Counted from the stretch's first letter, positions 32,201 through 46,000 are shown. The stretch: 64,000 nt of DNA from Trichoplax adhaerens (GCF_000150275.1 NW_002060943.1:10373064-10437063), one strand, 5' to 3'. Numbers and translations: made by a program. Notes: a model not told the origin generated them from the sequence alone.

Positions 32201-34505
32201 TTTGTAGGATTTCTTATACCGAATAATGTTTGCAATCACGATTCTACATAGTGCTTTTCATGAGCTTATAACAAGTCAAACTTTCATAAAATAAAGATGA
32301 CTTCTCTGCAAATAAGTATACATGTATTTTACTAAAAGATTGTAGTACCGCTGGAATGCTAAGTATTTTTTTGCAATACGGAACTTTTAAAACGGCGAAG
32401 TTTTATTAAAAACACTTATTGGATTGTGAAAACTACTGAGTAGAGTAAGGGTTGCTGTGGTACTCGGCCAGTGGCAGCTGGCAGATGCACAAACTACTAG
32501 TAGTCCCTGTCGGATATTGTAAAATGAAATAATATTCTGTATAATGTATATACATACGTATAGTGATGAAACTCCGGTGCCAATGTATAACATTATGGCA
32601 CTATTCAATTATGAATTGAAAATTGAAAATACGCTCTTGTAGAGAAATATTTAATGGACGGTATATGAAGTTAAATTATCCTATACAGTACAGCACGTAT
32701 ACGCATTTCATGATACGGTACAGTACAACACTTTATAACGTTCTTCAATTGCGGAGATCGTGAGCCTCATATGAAATTATATAATATTTGTGGATAGATG
32801 TAATTACGCGCATATGGAGGCTATATCATAGAGAGTTGCAGCAATCCTTTAGTTCATGCATGCAATAAATGCTGTAGATAATTCATCCCTTAGCTATGGA
32901 TTATATAGTATTATTATGTTAACAGATAGCTTAATGCAATACGAAAGCCTTATTTTCTTACCAGTATCAATATGGATTCGTGTCATCACCGTCAAAGGAA
33001 GTTTGGTTTCAACTATTCCGAGCCGGCGTATCACGTTATTTCGTAATTTGTATTCAGTCAAATAAGAAACAAAAGTAATACAACTATCAACGGCAATTTA
33101 AGTGATTTCTATTCATTTTATAAAGTCGTGACATCTGTCTCCTAATCTTTCATCCGTAAAGATTCATTTTATCACTCACTTCCCTGCTGCATCAGTTTAC
33201 TATGAGCTTTGCAGAATTTTCTGGATAACGGCACTAACTGATCAACAGAAGTTAAAAAATGCAAATAGGTAGTACAGTATACAGTGGTCCATATTGCTCG
33301 CTGACTAATATTGGTGTGTTACCTTATTGTGTTAGCCCTAAATAGCACAAACCACCGTACGGGTATGTAACAGTCTGTGCATAACGATAACCGCTTAATG
33401 AATTAACTTAATCAGCTTTTGTTCTATATTTGACTGCTGATAGTGTGACAACAATTATACGAACTCTTTTTGGAGTCGAATGCCAGATTTTTTAGACTCT
33501 TTGTAAATACTGTAGATTCCTGATATACCTGTCACATAACTGGATTACGGACGCCTGTTGTGCCAATGAAATTGTAATTCTTTCTGCACCATGGGTTAAG
33601 CGATTTTCGCCCATACGCCTGCTTTTCTTGTTTTTGATTAACATGATACTGGACACATAAGCCACTGTTTGATTATCTCAACTTCAATTTATTAATGAAA
33701 TTATTAAAATTGCTGGATTTGTACACAAGATATTAAGAATCACAGTTCAACTAGTCAATAGAATTGACAATTGCGAGCATCAAGACCTCCAGTCCCTGAT
33801 GTGATGTACGAAGGTTATTACGGGGAAGGAATCTACGAGTGTCTTTCGTAGACCGACAACTACGTATCTTATGGTCATGGGCAAGATTTTTGTATTGAAC
33901 ATGATATTTATTGTTAAACGGTTACTACCTTTATATGACGATTGTAAGCACTCCCTAAAAAGCAAATTTTATAACAATATACAGTACAACGTACAATGTA
34001 TCGTATCTGCACTCATGGTTAATCCAGAGATGAATGAACGGAGCAGTACACTTCTTAAACATCAAGAAATTTGTGATTTTAGAAAAAATACCATAGCTAG
34101 AGTCATCAATATCATAGAAAATTTTAATACGTTCAAATTAAAATAGGGAATACTAACTCCTAATATGATTATAGCAGAACTTATATTAGCATTAGTTATT
34201 TGATGAATCATTAATCATATGTCGGTGCAAGGCGAATAATAAATATGAAGCAACGCATGTATCAAAGGCCAGTTCATAAGGCTTTAGTTACTTCCTTAAC
34301 GCCAAAAAACATGTAGTCATACGCCAGGGCACCTATTCAGTTGTACAGGCTACGGACAGCTATTTACTTTTTCAACAATATACAATACTTTAAATGTTAA
34401 TATCGGTAATAAGCATTAACAATCCTATAGGAAAATCAATGTTATAGGTGCTTGAAATCTAATAATTTATATAATCCCTATATAAACTTATTTTAGATGT
34501 TTACA
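29267..34505. other. 5.2 kb intergenic region between CMIP and BBS4
   Basis: This is the largest interval without a recognised gene. It contains scattered single GTACAGTAC copies (near 31640, 32690 and 32715) but no dense cluster, although the CMIP start is at its left edge. Short open frames at 29396-29608, 30311-30529 and 32387-32608 have no domain I recognise. The only substantial one is at 33804-34146. Confidence 0.55.
33804..34146 (+). other. Unassigned 114-codon open frame
   Basis: The frame is open from about 33804 to a TAG at 34144-34146, with the first ATG at 33871 giving 91 residues. The first part is basic and then hydrophobic; the C-terminal 50 residues are helical-looking, with Lys, Asn, Glu and Arg. 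The length is unusual for non-coding sequence this AT-rich. I see no clear splice sites or known motif. It may be a fragment of a decayed transposon gene, a lineage-specific gene, or chance. Confidence 0.25.
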
Positions 34506-37500
34506 TTATGAGCTAAGGACTGCAGACCGTTTCTCTTCAGAACTTTTGTCAACAGATGCGGATGGAGATTCTGAAGGAGGAGATGGTAAATTAGCTTGTT
34601 CGTCTAATTCACTGGACACACTTGGTGCACTAGGTTCAGCAGGTGAGCTTAGTCCTTCATTTTTGTGGCTTGGCGTTTCTTTCCATGAACTTGTCTCTCC
34701 AATTTGAAGCATTGCATTTAGCCTATTACCAACCTCTTCCATCTAGTATAAATACAATATATATATATATATGTAAAATTACTTGACTAATTGACCGTTG
34801 GTATAAAAAATCCACAGCACAAATTTTACAAATACTCGGAAATAATTACTTCGGGATCGACATCATTTGATTTTACTTCTTTTAATATTGTTAGCTTGTC
34901 TTCAAACAGTCGAAGTTGTTTTATTGCTGAACGTTTGTCTCCCCAGTTATACAAGGCAATTGCATAATCAAGATTTACAAGTGGATCGTAACTGCAAATA
35001 AATCCATTAAGTAATAACGTTCGTATTACTATAAAATTTTTCATTGTGTTAGATAAAAAGTCTAAAGGTGGAGGGCTTTACTTGTCTAGCATGCAAGCTT
35101 GATCGTAGGCTTTTTTGGCGTTATTAGAGTCTTCCAAATGTGTCAGACATACTAGGTTAGGGAAAACGTATCATACATTAGTTTCCTTCTTATTTATCAT
35201 AAAACTAAATCGCAAACTCACTCACTTGCAAGTAACATATATAGCTGGCCAAACTTTGGACGTAGGTTAATAGCAGCGCTGAGGTAGTGAAATGCTGAAG
35301 CATATCTAGTTTATTAAGCCAGTAAAGCAAAAATCATCGTATGTTTCAAGAAACTAATAGCATAGCAATTATTTGTGTAGTTTGATTTGTATTGGTTTTA
35401 TAGTATAAGAAGGATACTGTTGCATTGTTAAATGAACAAGGCCCAGATTATACATTATCTTCCATTTGAAGGGCGACAAGTAAGCAGCTCGTTTCAGGCA
35501 GCTTACAGCCTGTTTAGAGAAGAAGTTACAACCAAAGTTAATCATTTTAAGGGTGTACGGAACTGTACAATTATAGTTACCGCAACAAATTTCTTCTTTC
35601 CAAAAAAGCACATTCCAATATTGTTCCACAGTGGCGGTGATTCAGGTTCAACTGATGCTGCAATTCGATATTTCATAAGAGCAACATCAAAATCATTATG
35701 AGCTTGCATCATGGATCCAGCCGCAAGTATAGCCTAAGAAGAAATGTAGATAAATTTTATTAGTAATAACGTAGTGTACAGTTGCTCTTGCTTGAGTATC
35801 ATTATTATAGCACCATTACAGTACCTTCACATTAGAGGGGTTATAAATTAATGCTTGACCAAGTTGCTCGAAAGCTTTCTGATTTTGTCCAATCTACAGC
35901 ATAAGAAGTAAGGCATTAGCATAATAATTCGTGATATCATTAAGAATTCTTAAATCGAACTTAGAATGACGTACCTTAATATACAATAGCCCAAGAGTAG
36001 TCATGATTTCTGTATTTTCGGGAGAAAATCTACGGTTTCCATTTTTAATATATATGTGAATTAAAGTATTTAGCAAGAAGTAAAGTCATAAGAAAATAAG
36101 ATATATTTAGGCATACTCGAGGGCTTGTTTATAAGTATCAATGGCGATTTGTAAGTTCCCCTCCAAGGCAAATACACGGCCAAGATGTATATAGGAAATT
36201 TCGTGACGGTTGTTATCAATAGCAGCTTTAAGGTATTCTTTAGCCTTTGTAAATTCTTTTAAATATAAATAACAAATTCCCTGATTATGCAGAACTTCCC
36301 AGTCAACTGACGTTTGCTGACGAGAAATTTCGTTGTATACTTCTATAGCAGCTTTATGCCTAGCTAGTAAAAACCTGTACAGGTGAAAGAGGGTTTAAAG
36401 ATTTAAAATACATATATATAATGAAGTGTCTTCAATCAGATGTGAGACCTTTAATATACGTCACGGTGCATATAGAATATTTATTGACTACTTTTAGGAT
36501 AGGCCAAACAACGTTAGTACTTACAAAGATCTTGCAACCTGTTTTAAATTATCAATATTTTTAGGATTTAAAATGCTAGCTTTCTGAAACATTTCCAAAG
36601 ATTCTTGAATTTTGCCCTCTTGACGAAGAATTAGTCCTAATCGATTTAATATTTAAGTTTATGAAATTGCAAATTTAGATCAGCATACCCTTCAATAACT
36701 TTTACTTTAAGAGTACTCAAGTTGCCGGATTATAGAGTGCAATTTACAGTTGTAATATCTATTTGAAGTCAGGTATATAAATAATTTTATAATTGTACTC
36801 AACGAGCGTAAGATTACCCTGAACATAGATTGCGTATTCACATAAGCCATGTGTTTCAGCTAACTGTTCCTTAATCAACGCCTATCCAAAAAATATTTAA
36901 AAGAATAAGCATTTCGATTACTGTATACAGTAAATTGATAACCTAACGCCGGTTACTATCGACGAATTTATGGTTGCCATAGTAGCAAAGTTAACGAAGT
37001 ACAGTATAGGTAGACTTCCTAATTGAAAGATGATTAAAGTTGTTTCTTTACAGTTAATAAATGTATCATAGTACCTTGCAAGCATCAAATTCTTTCTTTA
37101 GGTAGTGCATATGAATAAGCCAGTTTCTTCTTTCAAAAATCGACAGTTCAGGGGCTATGTAGAACATTTTTCACTTTTAATTTTAATAGAGTACGGTACG
37201 AATATGTATTTATAAATAAAATAATGTTATTAAATGTGAAATTGCGAATTTTAACATTAAAATAAGATAATATCAATTCGGCGGATAGCTTTAATTTTAT
37301 TACAGTAGATATATACTGTATAATATAGACTACATAATGTATATGTTGCTGTCGATATATATAATTTTGGTGTTTCATCAAATACGTATAATCAAAAATT
37401 CGATATTAACGGTAAATAAGTAAATCGGACGAAAAGAAAAGTAAATGTGTTATAGGATGGTACAATGTTATAACTGATATACCCGTTTTCTTACTATCAA

Positions 37501-37829
37501 TTAATTGATAAAAAATATTCTGATTACTTTACGAGATTGATAAGGAAAGAATTGTCTGAATTTCTTTAAGGGTTTTCGTTCATATAGAAATTATATACTG
37601 TATTTGCTATTGATTTAGGTTATGCTGAACTTTACATCTTTGACTACAGTATATTCGGAATTTCCATACCTTTGACTGGTCTCTTGGGCCTAGAACCTTC
37701 CGTAGGCTTTCTTAACGATCCAGACTGCTTTAATTCTGAATCTTTAATTCCTGTATCACCTCTGATCTCATTTGATGAACTCTCTCCCCCAGTTGTTTTA
37801 GCGGTCTGTTGTAGAGTTGCGTCGGCCAT
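34506..37829 (-). CDS. BBS4: BBSome subunit BBS4 (TPR protein)
   Basis: BBS4 is a tetratricopeptide-repeat subunit of the BBSome, the coat that carries membrane proteins in and out of cilia. It also binds PCM1/dynactin at centriolar satellites. Thirteen exons: 37829-37670, 37154-37075, 36881-36818, 36636-36525, 36374-36117, 36029-35975, 35893-35825, 35733-35581, 35509-35418, 35305-35226, 35151-35082, 34991-34850 and 34742-34506. The sum is 1572 bases, 523 residues, against 519 in human. After a disordered, polar N-terminus the sequence follows human BBS4 through all TPRs ([58 protein letters not shown]). It ends in a Ser/Pro-rich tail. The last exon starts after the GAA codon at 34850; the downstream frame would not join. 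The donor after 35418 looks U12-type. TRIP13 lies head-to-head 523 bases away. Confidence 0.96.
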
Positions 37830-38352
37830 TTCGTGTTTTAATTAACTTGATTTCTTGAAATACTAAAGCACTAAATACTGTACTGTACAGTATTGGATTT
37901 ATCGAGTACTAAGTGAGCGGTATGATACTTCATAGTACTGTACTGTACTGTATTGAATGTTTATTTTTTTCTACAGTACAGTACTGTACAGTACTTCTAC
38001 TGACAACCGTACGGTAGGTACAGTACAGTACAGTATAGTACTGTACTGTACAGTATAGTACCGTGCTGTACTGTACAGTACATGAATACATAGTGCTAGG
38101 GTTCAGGCACTCCTGAATTCCTCTTCCTAGTGAATAATGCACTTCCCTCACCGTACCTGCACACGGTGTACAGTACCTGCAGACTGTACAGTACAGTAAG
38201 AATGTACTGTACACTGTAACATAAAGCACTAGGCCAGCAGCAGTTCAGCTGTTCTCAGGCATCCCTACTTCTACTTCTAGCTGCATCGTTGTTTTGCGTT
38301 CTTTACAGATAGTTTTATTTTCTACTGCTAATTAATTAATTTCTATATTATA
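37830..38352. promoter_or_regulatory. Head-to-head promoter interval of BBS4 and TRIP13
   Basis: Start codons of BBS4 (minus, 37829) and TRIP13 (plus, 38353) are 523 bases apart. About two thirds of the interval is pentamer repeat, and the 130 bases next to TRIP13 are unique sequence. Joint regulation of the two genes is an inference from spacing. Confidence 0.7.
37874..38222. repeat. TACTG/CAGTA pentamer repeat cluster in the BBS4/TRIP13 promoter
   Basis: The cluster begins about 45 bases upstream of the BBS4 ATG. Blocks at 37874-37895, 37933-37955, 37974-38000, 38018-38085 and 38165-38222 alternate between TACTG and CAGTA phase, with several TGTACA-centred palindromes. A 99-codon minus-strand frame at 37930-38229 is repeat translated and is not a gene. 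Confidence 0.9.
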
Positions 38353-41300
38353 ATGGGAAAGTCTGACTATCTATCAACATTGAAAGATTCAAGCGAACTG
38401 CAAAATATATATGATAGCTTACCTGTAATAAATGCACAATCAGCTTATTTTGAAGTTATTCAGAAGATTGACAGGTGATGTGATATAATACTGTAAGTAT
38501 TTAGCAAATGAAGTAATAAAACGAAGATACTCACTCGTACAGTAGCGCTAAATTTGTGAATATCAGATTATTACGCAGTTATGCAGTAAGGGCCCTAATA
38601 CTTCCATGTTTTTATACGAACATGTTTTTGGTACGAAATTAATTATGTTCGATATAGGAGCAAATTGTACTTAATAATTAAATAGGTCTAAAGTTTGATA
38701 TACGCTTATAATTATTAATTAATTAATTATAATTATTAAGATTCCTGTATAACCAATTTTCATAGTATATCAATTCTATATATTACAGTACCAATGCTAT
38801 AAATACCACGTAGAAGTGCGTAACTTAATGTGTGCTTTCCTGTGTTGTGTGTATGTACAGTATATGGCACTGCAAAGCACTTTTTATTTATTTTATTTCA
38901 TTCTACTTCGTATGTACGCGTATATCATCATACGTACGTTCCTACAAAACAATGAAAACCGCAGTGTTCTGGTGTTAATTTCTAAATTATGCAATCACTT
39001 ATTCGTAATAGCCATGCAATCTCAGATGAAATTGAATCGCGTGTCAGAGCTATCCTCCTACAGTTGGATAAAATTTCTACCGAATTCGAATTAGAACAAT
39101 TTCAGGATGATTTTTTAACAGACAATATCGAGAGCATTAAGATATCGGATATGGGTGCCTCATATCAGGTAAGTTGAAATATTAATGGATTTTTAATACT
39201 ATTAATCCTAAGTAATAACAATTTAGTTATTTACTATTAGTTGTAAATGCTGATTATATAAATTCAGGGTACTGTATGTATTCGTACGTATTAAAAATGC
39301 GTTAATTTCTGTTAATTCTGCAACTCTACTTCAATTTAATATCTTACATTAGCCTATGCTCTAAGAAAGCTATGTTATTTATTTATTATCTCAGATGGTC
39401 AACCTAACCAACTGTAAAATCATAATAAATGTCTTTCAACTGCATCAAGATGAGCCTGCAGATGAAGGTTTAAATGATGATGATGAGAATATAGTAGCTG
39501 CACGTCACTGGATTTTACCATCTACATACTTACATGATACGTGGGATAGTTTAATTTACGAGGATAATATTAAGGCTAAGGTTATGCTTTTTTCTACTAA
39601 CATTAACAACTTTGAAATTAGTTCTTGATGTAATAATAAACTGGCGCCTTTTTCAAGAACGCTATCGAAATTTTTGATAATCCATCTAAATAAATTAACA
39701 TTGATACAAATTACTCACTAAACAGCTTTTAAGCTACATTTCTACCACTCTACTCTTTTCGGACAAGTAAGGCTTCCACAATAAACTATGCTATAGCCTT
39801 GATTTCTCGATGCTATTAAAGAAATTAAATATATTCACTTTATTTAGGAAAGTAAACCAGGATCTAATAAATTGGAATAGGATCGTTTTATTGCATGGTA
39901 AGTACAATTTCTACCAAACATTAAGCAAAGTTGATTAAATTGCAGGTCAATAAACTCTTTCTTACCCGTTTACTGAACAATTTCTTCATTAGGCCCACCA
40001 GGAACTGGAAAAACGTCACTTTGTAAAGCATTAGCCCATAAATTAACCATAAGATTTTCCAAACGGTCAGAGTCTTATCTAGGGTTGTTAGACTATTTTT
40101 GAGTTTATATGTAAGAAAACGGCATTCTTTTGAATTTCGTTATATTTTGGTCTCCTTGTAATAGGTATAAATACGGTCAATTAATTGAAATAAATAGTCA
40201 TTCGTTGTTTTCGAAGTGGTTCTCGGAGGTTAGAAAATCTAAATGTCGTTAGTATGACTGCTATTAGATCTATTTTTCGAACATTATACATATTTAAATA
40301 TTAGTGCTTGACTTTCAATATTATAACAGAGTGGTAAACTGGTTATGAAGATGTTTCAAAAAATTCAAGAATTGGTTGATGATTCAGACGCTCTGGTATG
40401 CCTTCTTATAGACGAGGTATTTATTGCATTGCATTAAAATCTGTACCCTATTGTGCCTTCGTCAGAATAACTAATCTAAATTAACAGCTAAGAAAAAGAA
40501 AATCTTCTAACTACGCTAGGTAGAAAGCCTAACTGCTGCAAGATCAGCAGCATTAAATGGAACTGAACCTTCTGATGCAATTCGTGTTGTAAATGCTCTA
40601 TTAACGCAGCTTGATCGTATTAAAAGGTTGACACGGTTTTGATGCAGTAGAACTACGCGAATAATTCACAACTATTTAACAATCTTTTAGATTCCTTTTA
40701 TATCTTTAACAAGTCTTGTGTAAATATTTTAATATCAGTTTGGGATTACCATTTTATTGTATAAATTGGACAATGCATGAAATTACTACTGCTTTGGATG
40801 GATGTTTGTGTACTCAATGTATAGTATAACGTTAATTGTAACTAGTTCTTAGCTTGATTATTTGTTACAATTTTAGTTATCCAAATGTTGTCATCTTAAC
40901 TACATCAAACATTACTGATGCAATAGATCTGGCCTTCGTTGATCGGTGAGAATTTTAAAGTAATTTCTAATTAAATACGTTATATTTAAATTATATTGGC
41001 TTGAAAAGATCTTCTCAAAATTTTATATTGCTAAGAGCTGATATAAAACAGTTTATTGGCCTTCCGTCAGTTAGCGCTACCATGTCAATCCATTGTGCAA
41101 GTCTTAATGAGCTCATGAGAGTTAGTAGTGAATATTCTCTATTGATACCCCATTTAAATGATACAGTAATCTGGTAATCTGGGAGTTTTATTAGGTACAT
41201 TATCGGATTATTTTGACATATTACGAATTTAGGTTGGCATAATTACACCTCCGAAATTATTAATAGATAATAGGTATTTGCTAACTTACGAATTAAAGTA

Positions 41301-42019
41301 TTGTTTCTTTGATGGTAAAAAGTAGTGGCATCTAGTTTAAAAGTGAACTTTACTTTGTAAGCCATTTTATTTATTTCATCTTTTGCTAATAATTAATAAT
41401 ATCATCTATATCATGCAGGATAATACTATCAAAAATCAGGTAAATTGATTCTTGGTATCAGATAATGGGTGCCTATTGGATTATACATATAGATATTTGA
41501 AGAATTAACGATTCGATTTAACTCTTTGAAAATCCTGCATTAGTTCTACCAAAGATGAGACGGCGAAACTTAGTCAAAAACTATTGGAAGTTGCTAGGTT
41601 AATATTATTTGGCGATATCGCGTAAAAATAAACTGCGCAATATGTTAATAACTTATTGAAATAGTTAAATTCTATAATTTACGTGCATATATGTTACTTT
41701 TTGTCTGGTGTAGTTTAGCAATAATTATACTGTAGTAATTAAAAATTAAAGTATCAAGTATTATACGTATACTGTAGATTGTGCAAAGGCAGGAGTGGCC
41801 GCTACCTAAAAAAACTTCCATTTTTAGCACACGCCTTAGCAATTCAGGTAATAAGTAATAAGCTATTTAATACGAGATCTACTTGCCAAAAAGCTAATCT
41901 GGAAAGTTTCGTTTTATTTTTTTAAGTCGGCAACTTGCAATATAAAAGATTTCATTGATGCTATGTCCAAAACTATTGAACAAGCTGATGGCGAAAAAGA
42001 TTTGTTTACCACATCTTAG
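38353..42019 (+). CDS. TRIP13: Pachytene checkpoint AAA+ ATPase TRIP13 (Pch2)
   Basis: TRIP13 is a hexameric AAA+ remodeller that, with p31comet, unfolds HORMA-domain proteins such as MAD2, and acts in the spindle checkpoint and meiosis. Sixteen exons: 38353-38474, 39012-39168, 39395-39580, 39726-39766, 39848-39897, 39993-40065, 40165-40228, 40330-40416, 40520-40626, 40877-40945, 41036-41120, 41233-41273, 41419-41439, 41544-41597, 41793-41847 and 41927-42019. The sum is 1305 bases, 434 residues, against 432 in human. The Walker A loop GPPGTGKTS is at about 186-194, Walker B LLIDE at 256-260, sensor TTSN and arginine-finger region FVDR follow, and the small domain contains [15 protein letters not shown]. 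The 21-base exon at 41419-41439 is the weakest call, though the frame needs it. The N-terminal exon is divergent. AATAAA lies at 42147-42152. Confidence 0.95.
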
Positions 42020-43004
42020 CGCACTCCCTGGGCAGTCGTCTTGAGTTTGTTGTGACTTATCAAGAATTATATATAATAATGCATGTACTGCTATATTGTA
42101 TGATCACTTGATAAACTATGGCATTAATATTGCAACCGATAAAGATAATAAAGATAATACTTTAACGTATTTGATTAAAACTTACTAAAAAGTATTATCA
42201 AAACTGATTTTAGTATGCATAAAGCAATGAATTTTTTAAATTACGATACTTTGCTATGAATTATGCATATCCTAATGATTTTATCTTCCGATTGTAGGCA
42301 TATTGTTAATTCGTATTAAATTAATCCGTGTACATTTTAATTTTACTGTTTATAATAATTGAATTTTTTAAGAACTTCATCATGATGCTATCACAGGATG
42401 TATTCTGTACAGGTGATATTAAGAGTGGTTCCATTAGATGCTTCGTTTTAAGTAGCTTTTGAATGATTTTGTTATATACTGCACATTTGAAAGAAAATAT
42501 ACTTTGAAAAGAATTAATGCATGAAGTTGTAGCCTTTATGCCATAATTATAGATAATTTACAATGAAAAGGCTAATTTGCCAGTAGCAATTCTTGGAATA
42601 TAAAAATTAGAATTCATTTCGTTAAATTTTATACATTAGCCAATAGTTAGATTGTTTCAACTCGCTGATAGTTGTAATCCTTTGCGGTATTTTTCTCTAC
42701 AGAATTATGAAAGAATTAATTTTGAGTAAGAATATAAGCAAAGCATCCAGCAGGAGCTATGTAGCTTAGATTGCTTATGATACATATTTACATGTGTAGC
42801 AGACAGCAGAACTATTGCACTCTATACGTTCATAATATACAATAGAGTAATTTCAATGAACATTACATCACAAAATAGAAGAATGTTTTTAGATTACACG
42901 AAGTATTCTATTATATACATCGTGGACTCTCTTCGATACAAAAAATAAGTATGGAATCTTGCAACACACCATAAATACAGTAGCGTAAGGAATAGAGCTG
43001 GCTT
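42020..43004. other. Tail-to-tail interval TRIP13/SLC35C2
   Basis: About 1 kb of AT-rich sequence with the TRIP13 polyadenylation signal at 42147-42152 and presumably the SLC35C2 3' UTR. No pentamer cluster and no recognisable gene. A further SLC35C2 exon here cannot be excluded, because its last coding exon ends over a perfect GTAAGT. Confidence 0.55.
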
Positions 43005-46000
43005 TTACTTACTTAAAACAGCCTGTGCCTTCATATATACATGTAGACTTATTCCCGCTATGCAAACAACCAGGCCCATAAAATTGATCAAGTTTATTTT
43101 ATCGCCACCCAAGGTAAATGCTATACTCAATGTACAAATTTCCTGTAATTGTATATTTTTCATTAGGCGATAAAATTTTGCAATCAAATATAATTATTAC
43201 ACATCGAGACTTCAGTTGTACCTTAAAGATTCCAGAAATTGACAATGTCAAACCCGACGTTTGTAACACAACAAAATATTCCGAGAGACTAAGTAGAAAG
43301 CCAAGAATAGCACCGATTAGGATAAGAAAGAGAGTCCATAAAGCATCGCCAAGGTTAGCAGCCCGGAAAACCTGCGAAGAAAGTGCTAAGCTTGGTCCTA
43401 TAAAAAAAGGAAAACATTCAATATTGACATCACTGATTCAATCAAGGCAATTTTACTAAAGCGCTATACTGAATCAAACGGACTAAAATCGATTATGATT
43501 AGGCATAATAATTACCTTCAATAAAAACAGCTAAAGGTAAAAGTGTAATAGCCATAATGGGTTGTAAGTGAAACATTAAATCTATAGGGTTAGCTAAACC
43601 TGAAGGGCAACGTTTAATAAAAGTTAGCATACTTCTGAGGCGTACTGAAAAATTACGCCAATTCAGGTATCATAAATTTACCAACTGATTCTTTCTGTAA
43701 AATTGTCTGAGCTAAAGCCCATCTCAATCCGCCAATAAAAGAAGCGCTTAGCACCTTAAATACGTTTCATCAATTGTTAATTAATAAATTATTTAGCACT
43801 AAAATTGTTATAGCTAGATAATGGTTGTTACCAGGATGAAACCAAATAGATTGAAGTCCGTTGATTGATACGTAAATAGCAGCAGCCCTCCACTGACAAG
43901 CGCAACGACAGAAATCTGAGACGCTTTCTAAATTAAGAAATTGTCGCTTATTTACTATTATTTATAGTAATTGAGTCATCACAGCAATAACGAATCTTTG
44001 TCTATGTATACGAGTATATGCATACGTCTTAGTAACGCCAAATTATAAAGATAGAGAACAAATAATTTTAATGATGCGATGAATCTTATCAATTAATACA
44101 CCGCCCATCAAATTATACTCTTTACAGTAAAGTTGTACTATGTGAAGAAAACTTTTATACAATATCTTACGTTATCGATGATGAGATTTAAAATAATGAC
44201 AGTATTAACCAGAAACGCAAGATCATATAAATAGGACAAAGTTAACAATACACCGCATTACATACAAATTCTTCAAGCCTGAACCATATCGAAAATCCAA
44301 GGATGAATATGATACAAGTTGACTTAGACATGGTATATCTATCAATAAAAATTACAGCAAAGTTATAGTATATCATATATCTAAAATAGTTTAATTGTAG
44401 CCTATTTTTATAATAATATTTATAATTTTTAAGCAGCAGTCCTTATAACACATGCAAGGATCGATGATTAATACTATTGCATTGATCACGAATTACAGTG
44501 TAGCATCTATCATATCACTGTGTCAACCAGATCCGAAAACTGCTCAATGTTTTTCACATGACGCATCTATAACTTAGTGCGCTTTAAATGTATTAATATT
44601 TTACTTACAATGATACAGTAATAAACAAGAAACTCCAATTTGAAAGGCCAATATCCAAAGCTGTTGATATTGCTATAAAGGGGTACAGTAAAGCGAAAAT
44701 GGAAAAGTTGATAACAGAAAAACTATCTGAGACACGTATTGAAATATTCATGGTATGGTATGAATATAACAAACTATTTATTACACATATTAACTGTGTA
44801 TAATAAGTAGTTCGTTTAATCGATTGTCATTATGAATAGATTAATTTTTCACTAGCAATGAAGAAGAATTATAAAAAAGTGATGTTTGATTACCTGTGGG
44901 TGAGACTCTTCGAATATATGATTGCCACGATAGCCAAACGGTTCTTTGATCATAAACTAAGCGATAACACTCACGTATGAAAGCGGTGATACCGAATTTC
45001 ACTAGTATATGAACCAAGGATATTGATAAAGGGAAGTGAAACCCCTACAAGAAGAGTACAATAAAATTATTAATATATAGATGTACTATAATTAGCGTAC
45101 AGTATATCTTAGCGCAATACTGTATCATTTACTAACACGTTAGCTGTTAAATGCTGTATCATCACAAGCAATAACATTACTAGAATTCTTACAACTAATA
45201 AGTCAGTTGGAGGCTGAAATAGACTACTCTCAATTAATAATTGAAATGATTGAATAAACGATAAAATACTTGTATGCTTGAGTATGTTATATAGGTATAC
45301 TTTAAAGCATATTTTAAATATTAATCAGAGTACCTTGAAAAGAAATTTCAACTCTTGAAGCTTAGGCTTCCAAATGTTGTAATACTAACATAATTTTTAA
45401 TATTACAGTGCTATTTAGTATATTGATCCAAGTTTAACATATGACGTCTAGCGTAATCAGTATAATAGCTAAATCTGTATTGCAACTCAAAAACTGTACT
45501 TAAGCAATACTCGTAAGTAAGCCTCTACTACGGAGCGGGAGACCACCCGTCAATTATACAAAGTTTGTTAGTCCGTCTATTGGACTTGATCCTGTTATAC
45601 TTTAGCGCTATCAAACTTGCTTATCGTNNNNNNNNNNNNNNNNNNNNNNNNNNNNNNNNNNNNNNNNNNNNNNNNNNNNNNNNNNNNNNNNNNNNNNNNN
45701 NNNNNNNNNNNNNNNNNNNNNNNNNNNNNNNNNNNNNNACTACTGATGTGCGTATTGNAATAGGGATTTGTATAATATTTATATAGCAACGGTTAAAATT
45801 TTTCGCTATCCACAGAGCAAGTAAGCGTTAAAATTAAAGAACTATCACAGCAACTAATTAATAAGGATCAGATAACATGGAGATTTTGCTCTACTGTATT
45901 TACTATACTGTACAGTATACTGTACAGTAGATTCGAGTGTACAGTACAGTACATTGTATCTATGATTGCAGTCAGTCATACTGTACTGTACACTGTACAG

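Noticed and set aside
37930-38229. 99-codon minus-strand frame between BBS4 and TRIP13
   Set aside because: Repeat artefact with Tyr/Cys/Thr/Val composition; it also lies between two well-supported start codons.
38816-39094. 92-codon plus-strand frame
   Set aside because: Overlaps TRIP13 intron 1 and the start of exon 2 in another frame; the TRIP13 frame is the conserved one.
43118-43459. 113-codon plus-strand frame
   Set aside because: Antisense shadow of SLC35C2 exons 43397-43222 and 43142-43005.
45565-45789. Open frames spanning the run of Ns
   Set aside because: Produced by translating unknown bases; no evidence of coding on either side.
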